Made by a program: the position numbers and the translations under genes
Origin: Mycolicibacterium chubuense NBB4
GTDB lineage: Bacteria > Actinomycetota > Actinomycetes > Mycobacteriales > Mycobacteriaceae
Reading direction: 5' to 3'
Assembly (NCBI RefSeq): GCF_000266905.1
Contig: NC_018027.1
Location: forward strand, 2,976,001 to 3,040,000
Length of the DNA: 64,000 bases
Notes under the pieces: model-generated
Seen by the model: the letters and a program-made list of their open reading frames with translations, nothing else
Told to the model about the DNA's origin: nothing
The model's database searches: none
In this document: one piece after another, positions 49,462 through 59,002 of the stretch
Layout of the letters: every line of letters begins with the position of its first letter
How positions within the stretch are numbered: position 1 is the stretch's first letter

Positions 49462-50073
49462 ATGCGACGCGTCTTTGTCCTCGTGATCGGTCTGGCGCTC
49501 CTGGTGGCGACACCGGGGCTCGCCTCGGCGGACGTCACGCGGTCGGCGGCGAACCAGAAGTTCGTCGACATCGTGATCGCCCGCGCAATGTCGCAGCGCG
49601 GCGTGCCCTTCGCCTACGGCGGCGGCGGCGCCTCGGGCCCCAGCAAGGGCACGGCGTCGGCCCCGGAACCGGACCGAGCGCCGGTCGACACCGAGTCGCT
49701 CAACCTCACGCCGGGGTTGAACCTGCCGGCCGTCGCGCCGCCCACCGTGCCGGGATTGACCGCGCCGACACCGGCTCCCGCGCCGCGGGTCGAGGTCGTG
49801 GGCTTCGATGCGTCGGGGCTGATAATGTACGCCTACGCCGGCGTGGGCGTCAAGCTGCCGCGCTCGTCGGGCGAGCAGTACAAGGTGGGTCAGAAGGTCA
49901 TGCCGTCGTTGGCCCTGCCCGGCGATCTGATCTTCTACGGCCCGGACGGTACGCAGAGCGTCGCGTTGTTCATCGGCAACGGACAGATGGTCGAGACCAC
50001 CGACAAGGGCGTGGCGGTGTCGCCCGTCCGCACCGACGGCATGGCGCCGTATCTGGTTCGCATCATCGCGTGA
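49462..50073 (+). CDS. ripD: RipD-like non-catalytic NlpC/P60 peptidoglycan-binding protein
   Basis: 203 residues. Signal peptide MRRVFVLVIGLALLVATPGLASA; NlpC/P60 fold with FVDIVIARAMSQRGVPFAYGGGGASGPSKGT, VGFDASGLIMYAYAGVGVKLPRSSGEQYKVGQKV and LIFYGPDGTQSVALFIGNGQMVE. The catalytic Cys is Ala (FDASG for DCSG, Ala117) and the usual catalytic His is replaced (QSVAL), as in M. tuberculosis RipD (Rv1566c), which binds but does not cut peptidoglycan. Unlike RipD it lacks a long PVQQA-repeat tail, and it carries a Pro-rich insertion of about 45 residues (65-108) inside the domain. ATG at 49462. Confidence 0.9.
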   Translation: MRRVFVLVIGLALLVATPGLASADVTRSAANQKFVDIVIARAMSQRGVPFAYGGGGASGPSKGTASAPEPDRAPVDTESLNLTPGLNLPAVAPPTVPGLTAPTPAPAPRVEVVGFDASGLIMYAYAGVGVKLPRSSGEQYKVGQKVMPSLALPGDLIFYGPDGTQSVALFIGNGQMVETTDKGVAVSPVRTDGMAPYLVRIIA

Positions 50074-50095
50074 TCTGACCGCGACGGTCTGTGCG

Positions 50096-50142
50096 TCGGA
50101 CAGCAAAATGTCCGAGGCGATTCATCGGCGGTTTACGCCGAT
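50096..50142 (+). terminator. tandem hairpins downstream of ripD
   Basis: TCGGACA, loop GCAAAA, TGTCCGA (50096-50115), then ATCGGCG, loop GTTTA, CGCCGAT (50124-50142). Both stems are perfect 7-bp; the first begins 22 nt after the stop. Confidence 0.55.
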
Positions 50143-50327
50143 TCGGAGCAAACCGTATTCCGGGAATGCTAAAGTCGCGGCCCGCTCATCGCATCTCGTG
50201 TCCGGCGCGGACGACGAACTCCCGCGGCGGCGCGCCGCGCGGGGACGCACACAGTGCCTGCGCAGATCCCGCAGGCGGCCACGTCGACGTGTCCCCGGCG
50301 CCGGGGTGCCGGAAAATCCCGTCTGAG

Positions 50328-50356
50328 TTGCGCATTTCATCCTCGTCACTTAACCT
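50328..50356 (+). promoter_or_regulatory. SigA-like promoter of the PE-PPE gene
   Basis: TTGCGC (50328-50333), 17-bp spacer, TAACCT (50351-50356). The predicted start near 50363 gives a leader of about 52 nt containing TAAGGA before the GTG at 50415. Confidence 0.55.
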
Positions 50357-50414
50357 CTGAGGACTCTCACAGCCAACTGCCAGCTTCGCCGGCATTGACC
50401 GTAAGGACCCACAG

Positions 50415-51734
50415 GTGCGCGGAATCCTCACCGTCGCCGGCGTCGCATCGATGGCGGCCGTGACGACTTTCTCAGGCCCCGATATCACGCTGACAGCAAA
50501 TGTCCTGACGGTGACGGGTTATACCGCTCTCGGCACACTCCAGTGGGACATGGACGAGTTCTTCCAGGGCGCGTTCTGCTCGGACGGATCCGGAAACTCC
50601 TGCACCGCGGTCAACTACCTGTCCGGACTGCCGGTGGTCGGCGAAACCGACGGCCTGCGTGCGCTGACATCGGCTATCAGGTCGACGGCGCCGCCCACGA
50701 CGGTTCTCAGTTTCTCGCAGGGTTCACTCATCGCGTCGAAGTGGCTGGAGCTGTACGCCGGGCGACCAAGTGCTCCCGATCCGGAGAACCTGTCGTTCGT
50801 GCTGACCGCCAACCCGCTGCGCAAATACGGCGGCGTGCGGAAGGAGGTCGGGTTGGGCAGGGCGACGCCCGACACCGACTACAAGGTGCTCGACATCGCC
50901 ATCGAGTACGACGGTGCCGCCGATTTTCCGGACAACCCTTTCAATCTGCTCGCGGTGGCCAACGCCTTCGCCGGTTTCCAGTACATCCACATCTTCGGCT
51001 ACGACGACGTGGACCTGCAGAACGCCGACAAGCTGGTGTGGACCGACGGGAACACCACCTACGTTCTGATCCGCAGTCAGAACCTCCCGCTCCTCGAGCC
51101 TCTCCGCTTCCTCGGACTGCACGACCTGGCCGATCAGCTCAACGGCCCGCTCAAGGTCATCATCGACTCCGCGTACAACCGCGACTACCCTAATCTCGTC
51201 GATGCCGCCTCCCAGGACGCGGTGCTCGGGCAGTTCCCCGCGGTGTACCACGCGAAAGATCAAATCCAGTCGAAGACAACACCTTTCGCGTCGCTGATGT
51301 CTGCGCCGACCCGTCGCTCGACCGAATCCGCCGTCGACGACCACACTGTGCAGGACTCCGACGAGCCGGACGGGACCGCGACTCCCACCGACACCGACAC
51401 CGACGGCGACGTCCCGACCGGCACCGGCACCGGGGCACCGGACACGACCGCCACCGAAGACCCCACGGACGCCACGAATCCCGCTGAGCCGGCGATCGAC
51501 CCCGATGAGGACGTCACGAGCGACGATCAGCCGGATCCCGGCGACGCGGACGCAACCGACGATGATTCGCCGGACGAGTCCTCCGCCGCGGGGGACGCCG
51601 AGGAGGGCGAGACCGGCAAGAACACCGGTACCACGGGCGACCGCGACGAAGCCGGCGCCGACAAGACCGGCGAGAAGGGTGGCTCCTCGCCGACGGCCGC
51701 ATCCACATCGGACCCGGGCGGATCCGCCGACTGA
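50415..51734 (+). CDS. exported PE-PPE-domain (alpha/beta-hydrolase-like) protein with acidic Thr-rich tail
   Basis: 439 residues. N-terminal hydrophobic signal (GILTVAGVASMAAVTTFSGP), then a PE-PPE domain at about 30-290: TVTGYTALGTLQWDMDEFFQGAFC, VLSFSQGSLIASKWLELYAG (Ser elbow, S-x-S-x-G form), LTANPLRKYGGV, AIEYDGAADFPDNPFNLLAVANAFAGFQYIH. In pathogens this serine-hydrolase-like domain follows PE or PPE segments; here it stands alone, as in fast growers. The C-terminal 140 residues are Asp/Thr/Glu/Pro-rich (TDTDTDGD, GTGTGAPDTTATEDP), likely extended at the surface. GTG start. Confidence 0.88.
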   Translation: MRGILTVAGVASMAAVTTFSGPDITLTANVLTVTGYTALGTLQWDMDEFFQGAFCSDGSGNSCTAVNYLSGLPVVGETDGLRALTSAIRSTAPPTTVLSFSQGSLIASKWLELYAGRPSAPDPENLSFVLTANPLRKYGGVRKEVGLGRATPDTDYKVLDIAIEYDGAADFPDNPFNLLAVANAFAGFQYIHIFGYDDVDLQNADKLVWTDGNTTYVLIRSQNLPLLEPLRFLGLHDLADQLNGPLKVIIDSAYNRDYPNLVDAASQDAVLGQFPAVYHAKDQIQSKTTPFASLMSAPTRRSTESAVDDHTVQDSDEPDGTATPTDTDTDGDVPTGTGTGAPDTTATEDPTDATNPAEPAIDPDEDVTSDDQPDPGDADATDDDSPDESSAAGDAEEGETGKNTGTTGDRDEAGADKTGEKGGSSPTAASTSDPGGSAD

Positions 51735-51785
51735 CGCTTCAGCCGGTTCGAAGCCGTTGCAGAGCAGGTGTTTTGGCGTTTCGCC

Positions 51786-51791
51786 TAGACT
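51786..51791 (+). promoter_or_regulatory. TAGACT -10 element, leaderless-type
   Basis: TAGACT, 6 nt, then ATG at 51798; no Shine-Dalgarno sequence. Confidence 0.55.
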
Positions 51792-51797
51792 GCCTGC

Positions 51798-53630
<1,833 letters not shown>

Positions 53631-53636
53631 GCGGGG

Positions 53637-54341
53637 TCACGTCGCGGGCATGGCTCCGGCCACGCCGAGCATCAACACGACTCCGGGCAGCAGGTTGGTC
53701 ACCTGATGGGCGAGGATGCTCGCGGTCAGATTGCCGGAATACAGCCGCGCCAGGCCGATCGGGAGCGCGACCACCAGCAGCAGCGGCGCCCGGGTCCACT
53801 CGAGATGGGCGATGGCGAACACCACCGTGGTGACGCTCAGCGCCGCCCAGCGTCCCCAGCGCTGATCCACCGCGCCCCAGAGCAGTCCGCGGTAGACGAT
53901 CTCTTCGCAGATCGGGGCGATGACGGCCACGACGACGAACACGGCGACCGCCCAGAACCAGGTGCCGCGGAGGTTCCCGAACACCTCACCGGCCGCGGAG
54001 GTCGCGTCTTCACCGACGATCGAGAGCCACAGCAGCGCCGCCGGAATGCTCAGCAGGAGCCCGCCCAAGCCGAACAGCACACCCAATCCCGCGCCGCGCC
54101 AGGAGAACTCCAGCTTCAGGTCGGCGCGCGGACCGTTGCCCCGCAGCGTCGTGATGACGATCGCCAGCCATGCCGCCAGGAGAGTGGGCAGCAGGACGCC
54201 GATCACCACCATCGGCAACGAAGCCGCCGCACGACTGCCGATCAGCAGCGCCAGGCCCAGCGACGAGAGGAGATACACCGCTTCGACGAAGACGTAGGCA
54301 CCGACGCCCCAACGATGTCGGGACGACTGCGGGGAATCCAC
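53637..54341 (-). CDS. CPBP-family intramembrane metalloprotease
   Basis: 234 residues, about seven hydrophobic spans. The CPBP/Abi motifs are present: motif 1 APICEEIVYRGLLWG (Glu-Glu-x-x-x-Arg), motif 2 FAIAHLEW (His) and motif 3 ILAHQVTNLLPG (His-x-x-x-Asn). This matches the Rce1-like fold, and bacterial members have been linked to peptide maturation and immunity, but the substrate here is unknown. GTG at 54341 with TAACGT exactly 7 nt upstream. It converges with the FAAL gene (6-bp gap). Confidence 0.88.
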   Translation of the reverse strand: MDSPQSSRHRWGVGAYVFVEAVYLLSSLGLALLIGSRAAASLPMVVIGVLLPTLLAAWLAIVITTLRGNGPRADLKLEFSWRGAGLGVLFGLGGLLLSIPAALLWLSIVGEDATSAAGEVFGNLRGTWFWAVAVFVVVAVIAPICEEIVYRGLLWGAVDQRWGRWAALSVTTVVFAIAHLEWTRAPLLLVVALPIGLARLYSGNLTASILAHQVTNLLPGVVLMLGVAGAMPAT

Positions 54342-54348
54342 AGTCGAA

Positions 54349-54354
54349 ACGTTA
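54349..54354 (-). promoter_or_regulatory. TAACGT -10 element, leaderless-type
   Basis: Minus-strand TAACGT, 7 nt, then GTG at 54341. It lies in the 18-bp gap after the YdcF-like gene, so the protease gene has its own promoter. Confidence 0.5.
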
Positions 54355-54359
54355 ATGCA

Positions 54360-54971
54360 CTACGTGACCGTGACGAACGGGCTGAGGCAGTCGTGGACGA
54401 ACTGCGTGATGTTGATCTTCGGATTGCTGTCGGGGAAGCTCACGGTCGCCAGCACGTTCCCGCCGGCGTCGGCGAAGTTGCCGTCGGCGCGGTCCTGGTG
54501 TGACGACGACGTGACGAGGATGATGCCGGTGGTTCCCGCCTGCTTGGCCAGCGGGACGGAGAACTGGGCGTTCTGGACGGTGCTGTTGGCTCTGTCCTCC
54601 ACGATGATCCGGTCGTCGGGCAGTCCCAGCGTGCGGAGCAGCGTCCGCATCTCCGCGGCTTCGGTGTGGCCCCTCTGCGGGTTGCCACCGGTCACGATGA
54701 CGGGCGACTGCGGAAACATCTGCGCCACCGCCAATCCGGTGAGCACCCGGGTGTAGAGGATGGGACGCATCAGGCCGTTGGGCGTGAGTCCGTAGCCGAG
54801 GATGACGATGGCCGGCTTCGAGAAGTCCTTGGCAGCGATCGGAGGCGCGGCATGAGCGGTGCCGGCGGGCACGCCTGCCGTCAAGACCGCCAGAGCCACC
54901 AAGGCGGCGCTCGCGACGGCCTTGCCCGCGGCCGCTACGCCGCGTCGCTTCCGCGCTGATCGTCGAGTCAT
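54360..54971 (-). CDS. exported YdcF/DUF218-family protein
   Basis: 203 residues. A basic then hydrophobic N-terminus (RRSARKRRG, then an Ala/Val core to TAHAAPP near residue 43) indicates export. The DUF218 domain follows: AIVILGYGLTPNGLMRPILYTRV, PVIVTGGNPQRGHTEAAEMRTLLRTLGLPDDRIIVEDRANST and ILVTSSSHQDRADGNF. Conserved GxGL, TGG and E-x-xxx residues suggest a nucleotide or sugar-phosphate pocket; the family includes proteins linked to cell-wall synthesis (YdcF, SanA). ATG at 54971 is chosen; ATG 55004 and GTG 55046 are in frame and no clear ribosome site decides. Confidence 0.82.
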   Translation of the reverse strand: MTRRSARKRRGVAAAGKAVASAALVALAVLTAGVPAGTAHAAPPIAAKDFSKPAIVILGYGLTPNGLMRPILYTRVLTGLAVAQMFPQSPVIVTGGNPQRGHTEAAEMRTLLRTLGLPDDRIIVEDRANSTVQNAQFSVPLAKQAGTTGIILVTSSSHQDRADGNFADAGGNVLATVSFPDSNPKINITQFVHDCLSPFVTVT

Positions 54972-55092
54972 CGATACTTTGATCGTCGCGGAGGGCGAAG
55001 TCATTACGGTCAGGTCTCGAAGACTCAACGATGCGTGCTCACTCACCGGCGGGCATCGCGCAATCCGTTCAGAAGTGGTCTGGTGGAAACCG

Positions 55093-55599
55093 ATGCTTTC
55101 CCACCGCCCGACCTCTGGCCCGTTGCTTCGACGCGTCGTCCCCGCCGCGGCGGTCTCGGTTGCCCTTCTGCTCGTCGCCGCCCCCGCCGCGTCGCCCGCC
55201 CCCGACTTCGACGACCGCGGCTACATCGACTCGACCGCCCGGTGCGCCGCGCCGGACACCGCGGTGGTCTTCGGCAGCTCCGACAGCTCGCGGGTGGCGA
55301 TCTGCGCCACCCCCGACGGCGACCTCGAATACCGCGGTGTCCGCGTGCGCGACGGCGCCAAGCTCATCGCGTCCGCGAAGCGCTCGGCAGACGGCGCTTT
55401 CACCGCCACCAACGACGGCATCGAGTACATGGTCACGTCGAGTGCCCTGGTGATCAGCGCGGGGGAGAAGGTGATCCGCGACGAGACGATGCTGGACTTC
55501 CACCGACCCGGCGCGGCGTCGGCACCGACCACCGAGTCCACCCCGACGACACCGCTGCCCCCGCCGCTGCCGGCTGAGGTGGGCGGCCAGAAAAGCTGA
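55093..55599 (+). CDS. exported protein, function unknown
   Basis: 168 residues. A signal peptide (SHRPTSGPLLRRVVPAAAVSVALLLVAAPAASPAP) precedes a domain of about 95 residues with two cysteines (STARCAAPD and VAICATPDGDLEYRG) and alternating strands (VVFGSSDSSRVAICATPDG, AKLIASAKRSADGAFTATNDGIEYMVTSSALVI), then a Thr/Pro-rich tail (TTESTPTTPLPPPLP). ATG at 55093 follows GTGGAAA. It is divergent from the YdcF-like gene (about 120-bp gap) and precedes another exported protein. It resembles secreted or kinase-extracellular domains of mycobacteria, but I cannot name it. Confidence 0.77.
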   Translation: MLSHRPTSGPLLRRVVPAAAVSVALLLVAAPAASPAPDFDDRGYIDSTARCAAPDTAVVFGSSDSSRVAICATPDGDLEYRGVRVRDGAKLIASAKRSADGAFTATNDGIEYMVTSSALVISAGEKVIRDETMLDFHRPGAASAPTTESTPTTPLPPPLPAEVGGQKS

Positions 55600-55642
55600 T
55601 TCCGCCGCGATTCCGAACTGTTCCTGCACGCAGAACGAACAC

Positions 55643-55666
55643 GAACCCTCCCGGAAAAGCGGGTTC
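55643..55666 (+). terminator. candidate terminator after the exported protein at 55093
   Basis: GAACCC (55643-55648) and GGGTTC (55661-55666) with an inner CCGG-to-GCGGG region and an A-rich loop; 43 nt after the stop. Confidence 0.4.
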
Positions 55667-55682
55667 AGTGAGCGCTGATCCG

Positions 55683-55728
55683 TTTGCTGAATGGTTTGCC
55701 TCCATTAACTGACGCCTGCGTCAGCAAA
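55683..55728. promoter_or_regulatory. nested inverted repeats upstream of the exported Ser/Thr-rich protein
   Basis: CTGACGC CT GCGTCAG is a 16-bp palindrome at 55709-55724. TTTGCTGA (55683-55690) and TCAGCAAA (55721-55728) form a second inverted pair that shares the right half. They lie 105-150 bp before the GTG at 55833. Likely regulator sites; the protein is unknown. Confidence 0.5.
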
Positions 55729-55832
55729 TCTGCGCATTCTGTGATTTCGACGCGTCGAGGTAGACACGCGGTCACAATGTGGATACGTTTTCACGCGGTC
55801 GGGGTCATTTCAGCAACTTGGAGAGAGCCATC

Positions 55833-57251
55833 GTGTCCACAACAACACGTTCGTACGTCACCGCGGGCGTCGCCCTGGTGGGGGCGAGCATCATTTCCGC
55901 GACGCCGATCACGACCCTGCAGCCGGAGTTCCGTTCAGCAAGCTACGACGTCGATCTCGTCGCCGCCACGCAGACGTGCGGGGCCGGCAGTTCCAGCGCC
56001 CTGTGCGGCACTCCGACGGCCGCCACCGCGCCGCAGACGTTCGGCACGGCCGGCAGCACGAACGTCCTGAACATCCCGGCGAATCTGGCCATCGCTCTGG
56101 CCAATACGCCGTACAACCTGCTCAACGCCCTCGGCGAGGGGAATGTTGCGCTCGGCTCGCAGCCCGACGGAGGCTTCAGCTTCCAGCCCACCTACGACGG
56201 TGTGTCGCTGACCCAGCACGACGTCGTGGGCCTCGGCGCCGCCCTCTCGTACGGCGGCAGTTGGTGGCTCTACAGCCCGACCAACATTCTCGGAACCGAC
56301 GCCGCCGATCCGGGAAAGTACGAGGCGCTCACCAACGTGCTCGTCCCGTTCCCGGCGCTGTCGGTGCCCCTGGGTAACATGTTCGCGGCGATCGCCGCCT
56401 CTCAGCTACCTATGGACACGGGCTGCACCGGCACCGGCCCAGGGGCCTGCGACCATCCCGAGGCGATTCTCGGCAAATCAATGGACTTCCGGAACATCGC
56501 CGCATTGTTTTCGCCGGAGGGATACACCTTCCCGGAGACCCGGGGCGGCATCACGTGCAACAGCACCGGCCAGTGCTACGTGAAGGACGTGAACGGCGCG
56601 GAGGTGCCCTGGTCCGGCCAGACCGTGAAGCTCGACCCGACAACACCGTTCACCAGCTTCTACGACAGCCTGACCGGCACCCCGGACGTGTCGCAGATCA
56701 AGCCGGTGACGCCCCAGCTGCTGACCTCGACCTTCACCAGCCTCAGCCACGGTGCCGCCACCGCCTTCAATCCGTTCGTCCTGGGCACGCAGTGCCCGCT
56801 CTGCGCGGCGTTCGTTCCCAACCCGGAGAACAAGCCGGTCCCGGGCCCGGTCTTCACCGATCCCAACGCCCCCGCCACGACCGAAACGACCACCCCGGCC
56901 GCCACCGACGCCTCGGTGAAGCAGGTCGCGGCACCGAGCACGACGACGGACCAGGCCGACTCGACCACCGCCCCGGCGCCGCAGGCCGACACTCCGAAAG
57001 CCGACTCCTCGCCCTCGGACACCGCGACCACGACCGGCCCGAAACACCGCAAGCCCAGCACGCTGAGCGACTCGGTCAGCCGGGTGCGGGACTCGATCAA
57101 CACCGGCGTGGGCAAGATCTCCGGCGGCTTCACCAATAAGTCGGACTCCGCGTCCTCCGACTCGCCCACGAGGTCATCGTCGACGACGAGCAGCGGCTCG
57201 GACTCGGGCTCGAAGAAGAGCGGCGGCTCCGGATCGGGCGGCAGCGACTGA
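55833..57251 (+). CDS. exported mycobacterial surface-type protein with Ser/Thr-rich tail
   Basis: 472 residues. Signal region STTTRSYVTAGVALVGASIISATPI. The N-terminal domain (about 30-340) includes a CGAGSSSALCGT cysteine pair, NIPANLAIALANTPYNLLNALGEGNVALG, GGSWWLYSPTNILGTDAADPGKYEAL and paired CTGTGPGACDHPE, ITCNSTGQCYVKD and GTQCPLCAAF cysteines, implying several disulfides. The last 120 residues are Thr/Ser/Pro/Lys-rich and end in GGSGSGGSD. Large exported proteins of this look are common in fast growers and may be envelope associated; function unknown. GTG at 55833 follows GGAGAGAG, which rejects the start at 55779. Confidence 0.78.
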   Translation: MSTTTRSYVTAGVALVGASIISATPITTLQPEFRSASYDVDLVAATQTCGAGSSSALCGTPTAATAPQTFGTAGSTNVLNIPANLAIALANTPYNLLNALGEGNVALGSQPDGGFSFQPTYDGVSLTQHDVVGLGAALSYGGSWWLYSPTNILGTDAADPGKYEALTNVLVPFPALSVPLGNMFAAIAASQLPMDTGCTGTGPGACDHPEAILGKSMDFRNIAALFSPEGYTFPETRGGITCNSTGQCYVKDVNGAEVPWSGQTVKLDPTTPFTSFYDSLTGTPDVSQIKPVTPQLLTSTFTSLSHGAATAFNPFVLGTQCPLCAAFVPNPENKPVPGPVFTDPNAPATTETTTPAATDASVKQVAAPSTTTDQADSTTAPAPQADTPKADSSPSDTATTTGPKHRKPSTLSDSVSRVRDSINTGVGKISGGFTNKSDSASSDSPTRSSSTTSSGSDSGSKKSGGSGSGGSD

Positions 57252-57283
57252 CCTGACCGACGTCGAACGTGTCGACCACCTGG

Positions 57284-58045
57284 TCACAGATAGGGATCGG
57301 CCCAGGCGCTGATGATCCGCGCCGCCCGGGCCGCCTGGTTCTTCTCGGTGAGCAGGTGGTCGGCGCCTTCGAGTGAGACGAAGCTGCGCGGGTGCCGGGC
57401 GGCGCGGAAGATCTCGCTGGCATTGGCGATGCCGACCGTGTTGTCGGTGGGTGAGTGCATGACGAGCAACGCCCGCCGCAGCGTCTTGATGCGCTCTCGC
57501 AGATCGGCGGCGCGCACGTCCTCGATGAAGTGACGCCGTAGGGTCAACGCCTTGCCGCCGATCCGGAACGTCGCCTCGCCGTCGGATTCGATGCGCTTCA
57601 CCAAGGCGTCGTATGCGCGTTCGACGTGGGCGGGCTGGAACGGCGCGCCGATGCTGGCCACAGCAGCGACGGTCGGGCAGTCGTGCGCGGCGGCGATCAC
57701 GGCCGCCCCACCGAAGGAATGTCCGACCAGCAGATGCACCTCCCGGCCCGAGTCGTTCATGTACTCGACCGCTCGCACCGTGTCGGCGACCTTGTGCGAG
57801 AACGAGCCGTCGCCCCAGTCGCCCTCGGACTGCCCCAGCCCGATGTTGTCGAACCGCAGCATGCCGATGCCCTCGGCGGCGAGCTGTTTGCAGATGCGGC
57901 TGGCGGCCGGGCAATCCTTGCCGAGGGTGAACCCGTGCGCGAACACGCCCCACCCGCGCACGTCCCCCTCCGGCATGTCGATCAGGCCCGCCAGCGCCGG
58001 GCCGCTGCTGCTCGGGAAGGTGATGCGCTCCGCCACGCCTGCCAT
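57284..58045 (-). CDS. alpha/beta-hydrolase (dienelactone-hydrolase/YhfR-like)
   Basis: 253 residues. GVFAHGFTLGKDCPAASRICKQLAAEGIGMLRFDNIGLGQSEG gives the oxyanion strand and fold start; VGHSFGGAAVIAAA is the nucleophile elbow (Ser near 109); HSPTDNTVGIANA likely holds the acid and LEGADHLLTEKNQAAR the His (near 232). Proteins of this type are often encoded beside or fused to OsmC; no osmC is present here. Probably a cytoplasmic esterase. ATG at 58045 is the likely start because family members begin near ERITFPSSSG. It is divergent from the LLM flavoprotein gene with a 59-bp gap. Confidence 0.87.
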   Translation of the reverse strand: MAGVAERITFPSSSGPALAGLIDMPEGDVRGWGVFAHGFTLGKDCPAASRICKQLAAEGIGMLRFDNIGLGQSEGDWGDGSFSHKVADTVRAVEYMNDSGREVHLLVGHSFGGAAVIAAAHDCPTVAAVASIGAPFQPAHVERAYDALVKRIESDGEATFRIGGKALTLRRHFIEDVRAADLRERIKTLRRALLVMHSPTDNTVGIANASEIFRAARHPRSFVSLEGADHLLTEKNQAARAARIISAWADPYL

Positions 58046-58104
58046 CCTGTCATCGCGGGCCGACGCCCGGCACAAAAAGCCTCGGCAGCGCGTTGGGTGA
58101 CAGT

Positions 58105-58986
58105 GTGAAGATCCGTTTCGGAGTGAGCCTCGGCACCGACGTCGGTCCCGACCAGCTGGGCGACGTCGTCGACCGCCTGGAGAACACCGGCATCGATTCG
58201 TTGTGGTTCTCAGAACTGGTGTACTCGCCGGCGGTGGACCCGATGGTCGGCATGGCCTTCGCGCTGTCGCGGACCACCCACCTCAAGGTCGGGACGTCGG
58301 TGGCCGTGCTCCGGGGCAGACATCCGGTGCTGGTGGCCAAGCAACTCGCGTCGCTGGCCGCGCTGGCGCCCAAGCGGGTGCTGCCCGTCTTCGGCCTGCG
58401 CTCGGCCCTGCCTGTCGAACGGGACCTGTTCCCGGTCCCCGACGGTCGGCGCGCCGCCGTCTTCGACGAGTCGTTGACGGTGTTGCGCACCGTGCTGCGC
58501 GACCGTGCCGTCACCTTCGAGGGCGAGTTCTTCTCCGTGCGCGATGCCGATATCCTGCCCAAACCACCTGCGCCACTGGATATCTGGCTGGGCGGGGCGT
58601 CGCCGGCCGGCTTCCGCCGGATCGGCGCGTTCGGCGACGGCTGGCTCGGCAGCTTCCTCACCCCCGCCGAGGCCCGTCGAGCCCGGCTCGACATCGTCGC
58701 GGCAGCCGAGGCGGCGGGGCGCCGGATTCCCGACGATCACTACGGCATCAACATCGCCGTCGGCGACGGTGCACTGCCCGAAGCCGTCCTGGCCGCGGTC
58801 CGCAGGCGGCGGCCCGATCTCGACCCCCGCGACCTCGTGGCCGCGGACTGGCCGGCATTGCACCGCCAACTCGACGAGTACATCGCGGCCGGGCTGACGA
58901 AGTTCGTCATCAGACCGGCCGGCGCGATGCCCAGTGCCGAGTTCCTCGACGCCTTCGCCGAGGAACTGCTGCCGCGGCAGAACTGA
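58105..58986 (+). CDS. LLM-class flavin-dependent oxidoreductase (luciferase-like, possibly F420-dependent)
   Basis: 293 residues, luciferase-like TIM barrel. Typical blocks are LENTGIDSLWFSELVYSPAVDPMVGMAFALSRTTHLKVGTSVAVLRGRHPVLVAKQLASLAALA, then PPAPLDIWLGGASPAGFRRIGAFGDGWLGSFLTPAEA. Mycobacteria have dozens, many using F420 rather than FMN, and the cofactor cannot be settled here. Reaction unknown. GTG at 58105 (KIRFGVSLG) is used; a TTG four codons earlier is in frame. It ends 16 bp from a convergent acyl-CoA synthetase gene. Confidence 0.88.
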   Translation: MKIRFGVSLGTDVGPDQLGDVVDRLENTGIDSLWFSELVYSPAVDPMVGMAFALSRTTHLKVGTSVAVLRGRHPVLVAKQLASLAALAPKRVLPVFGLRSALPVERDLFPVPDGRRAAVFDESLTVLRTVLRDRAVTFEGEFFSVRDADILPKPPAPLDIWLGGASPAGFRRIGAFGDGWLGSFLTPAEARRARLDIVAAAEAAGRRIPDDHYGINIAVGDGALPEAVLAAVRRRRPDLDPRDLVAADWPALHRQLDEYIAAGLTKFVIRPAGAMPSAEFLDAFAEELLPRQN

Positions 58987-59002
58987 ACCGGCCGGACGGA
59001 CG

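Larger units (their letters stand above)
50074..50414. other. intergenic region between ripD and the PE-PPE gene
   Basis: 341 bp without a convincing gene. It holds two hairpins after ripD (50096-50142), an extended -10 like TGCTAAAGT (50167-50175), a GC-rich middle, and a well-spaced promoter at 50328-50356. A possible 89-codon frame here lacks protein-like composition. Confidence 0.6.

Noticed and set aside
50091..50360. Possible 89-codon gene between ripD and the PE-PPE gene
   Set aside because: Overlaps the terminator hairpins and promoter; Arg/Cys/Ser-rich with no signal or domain.
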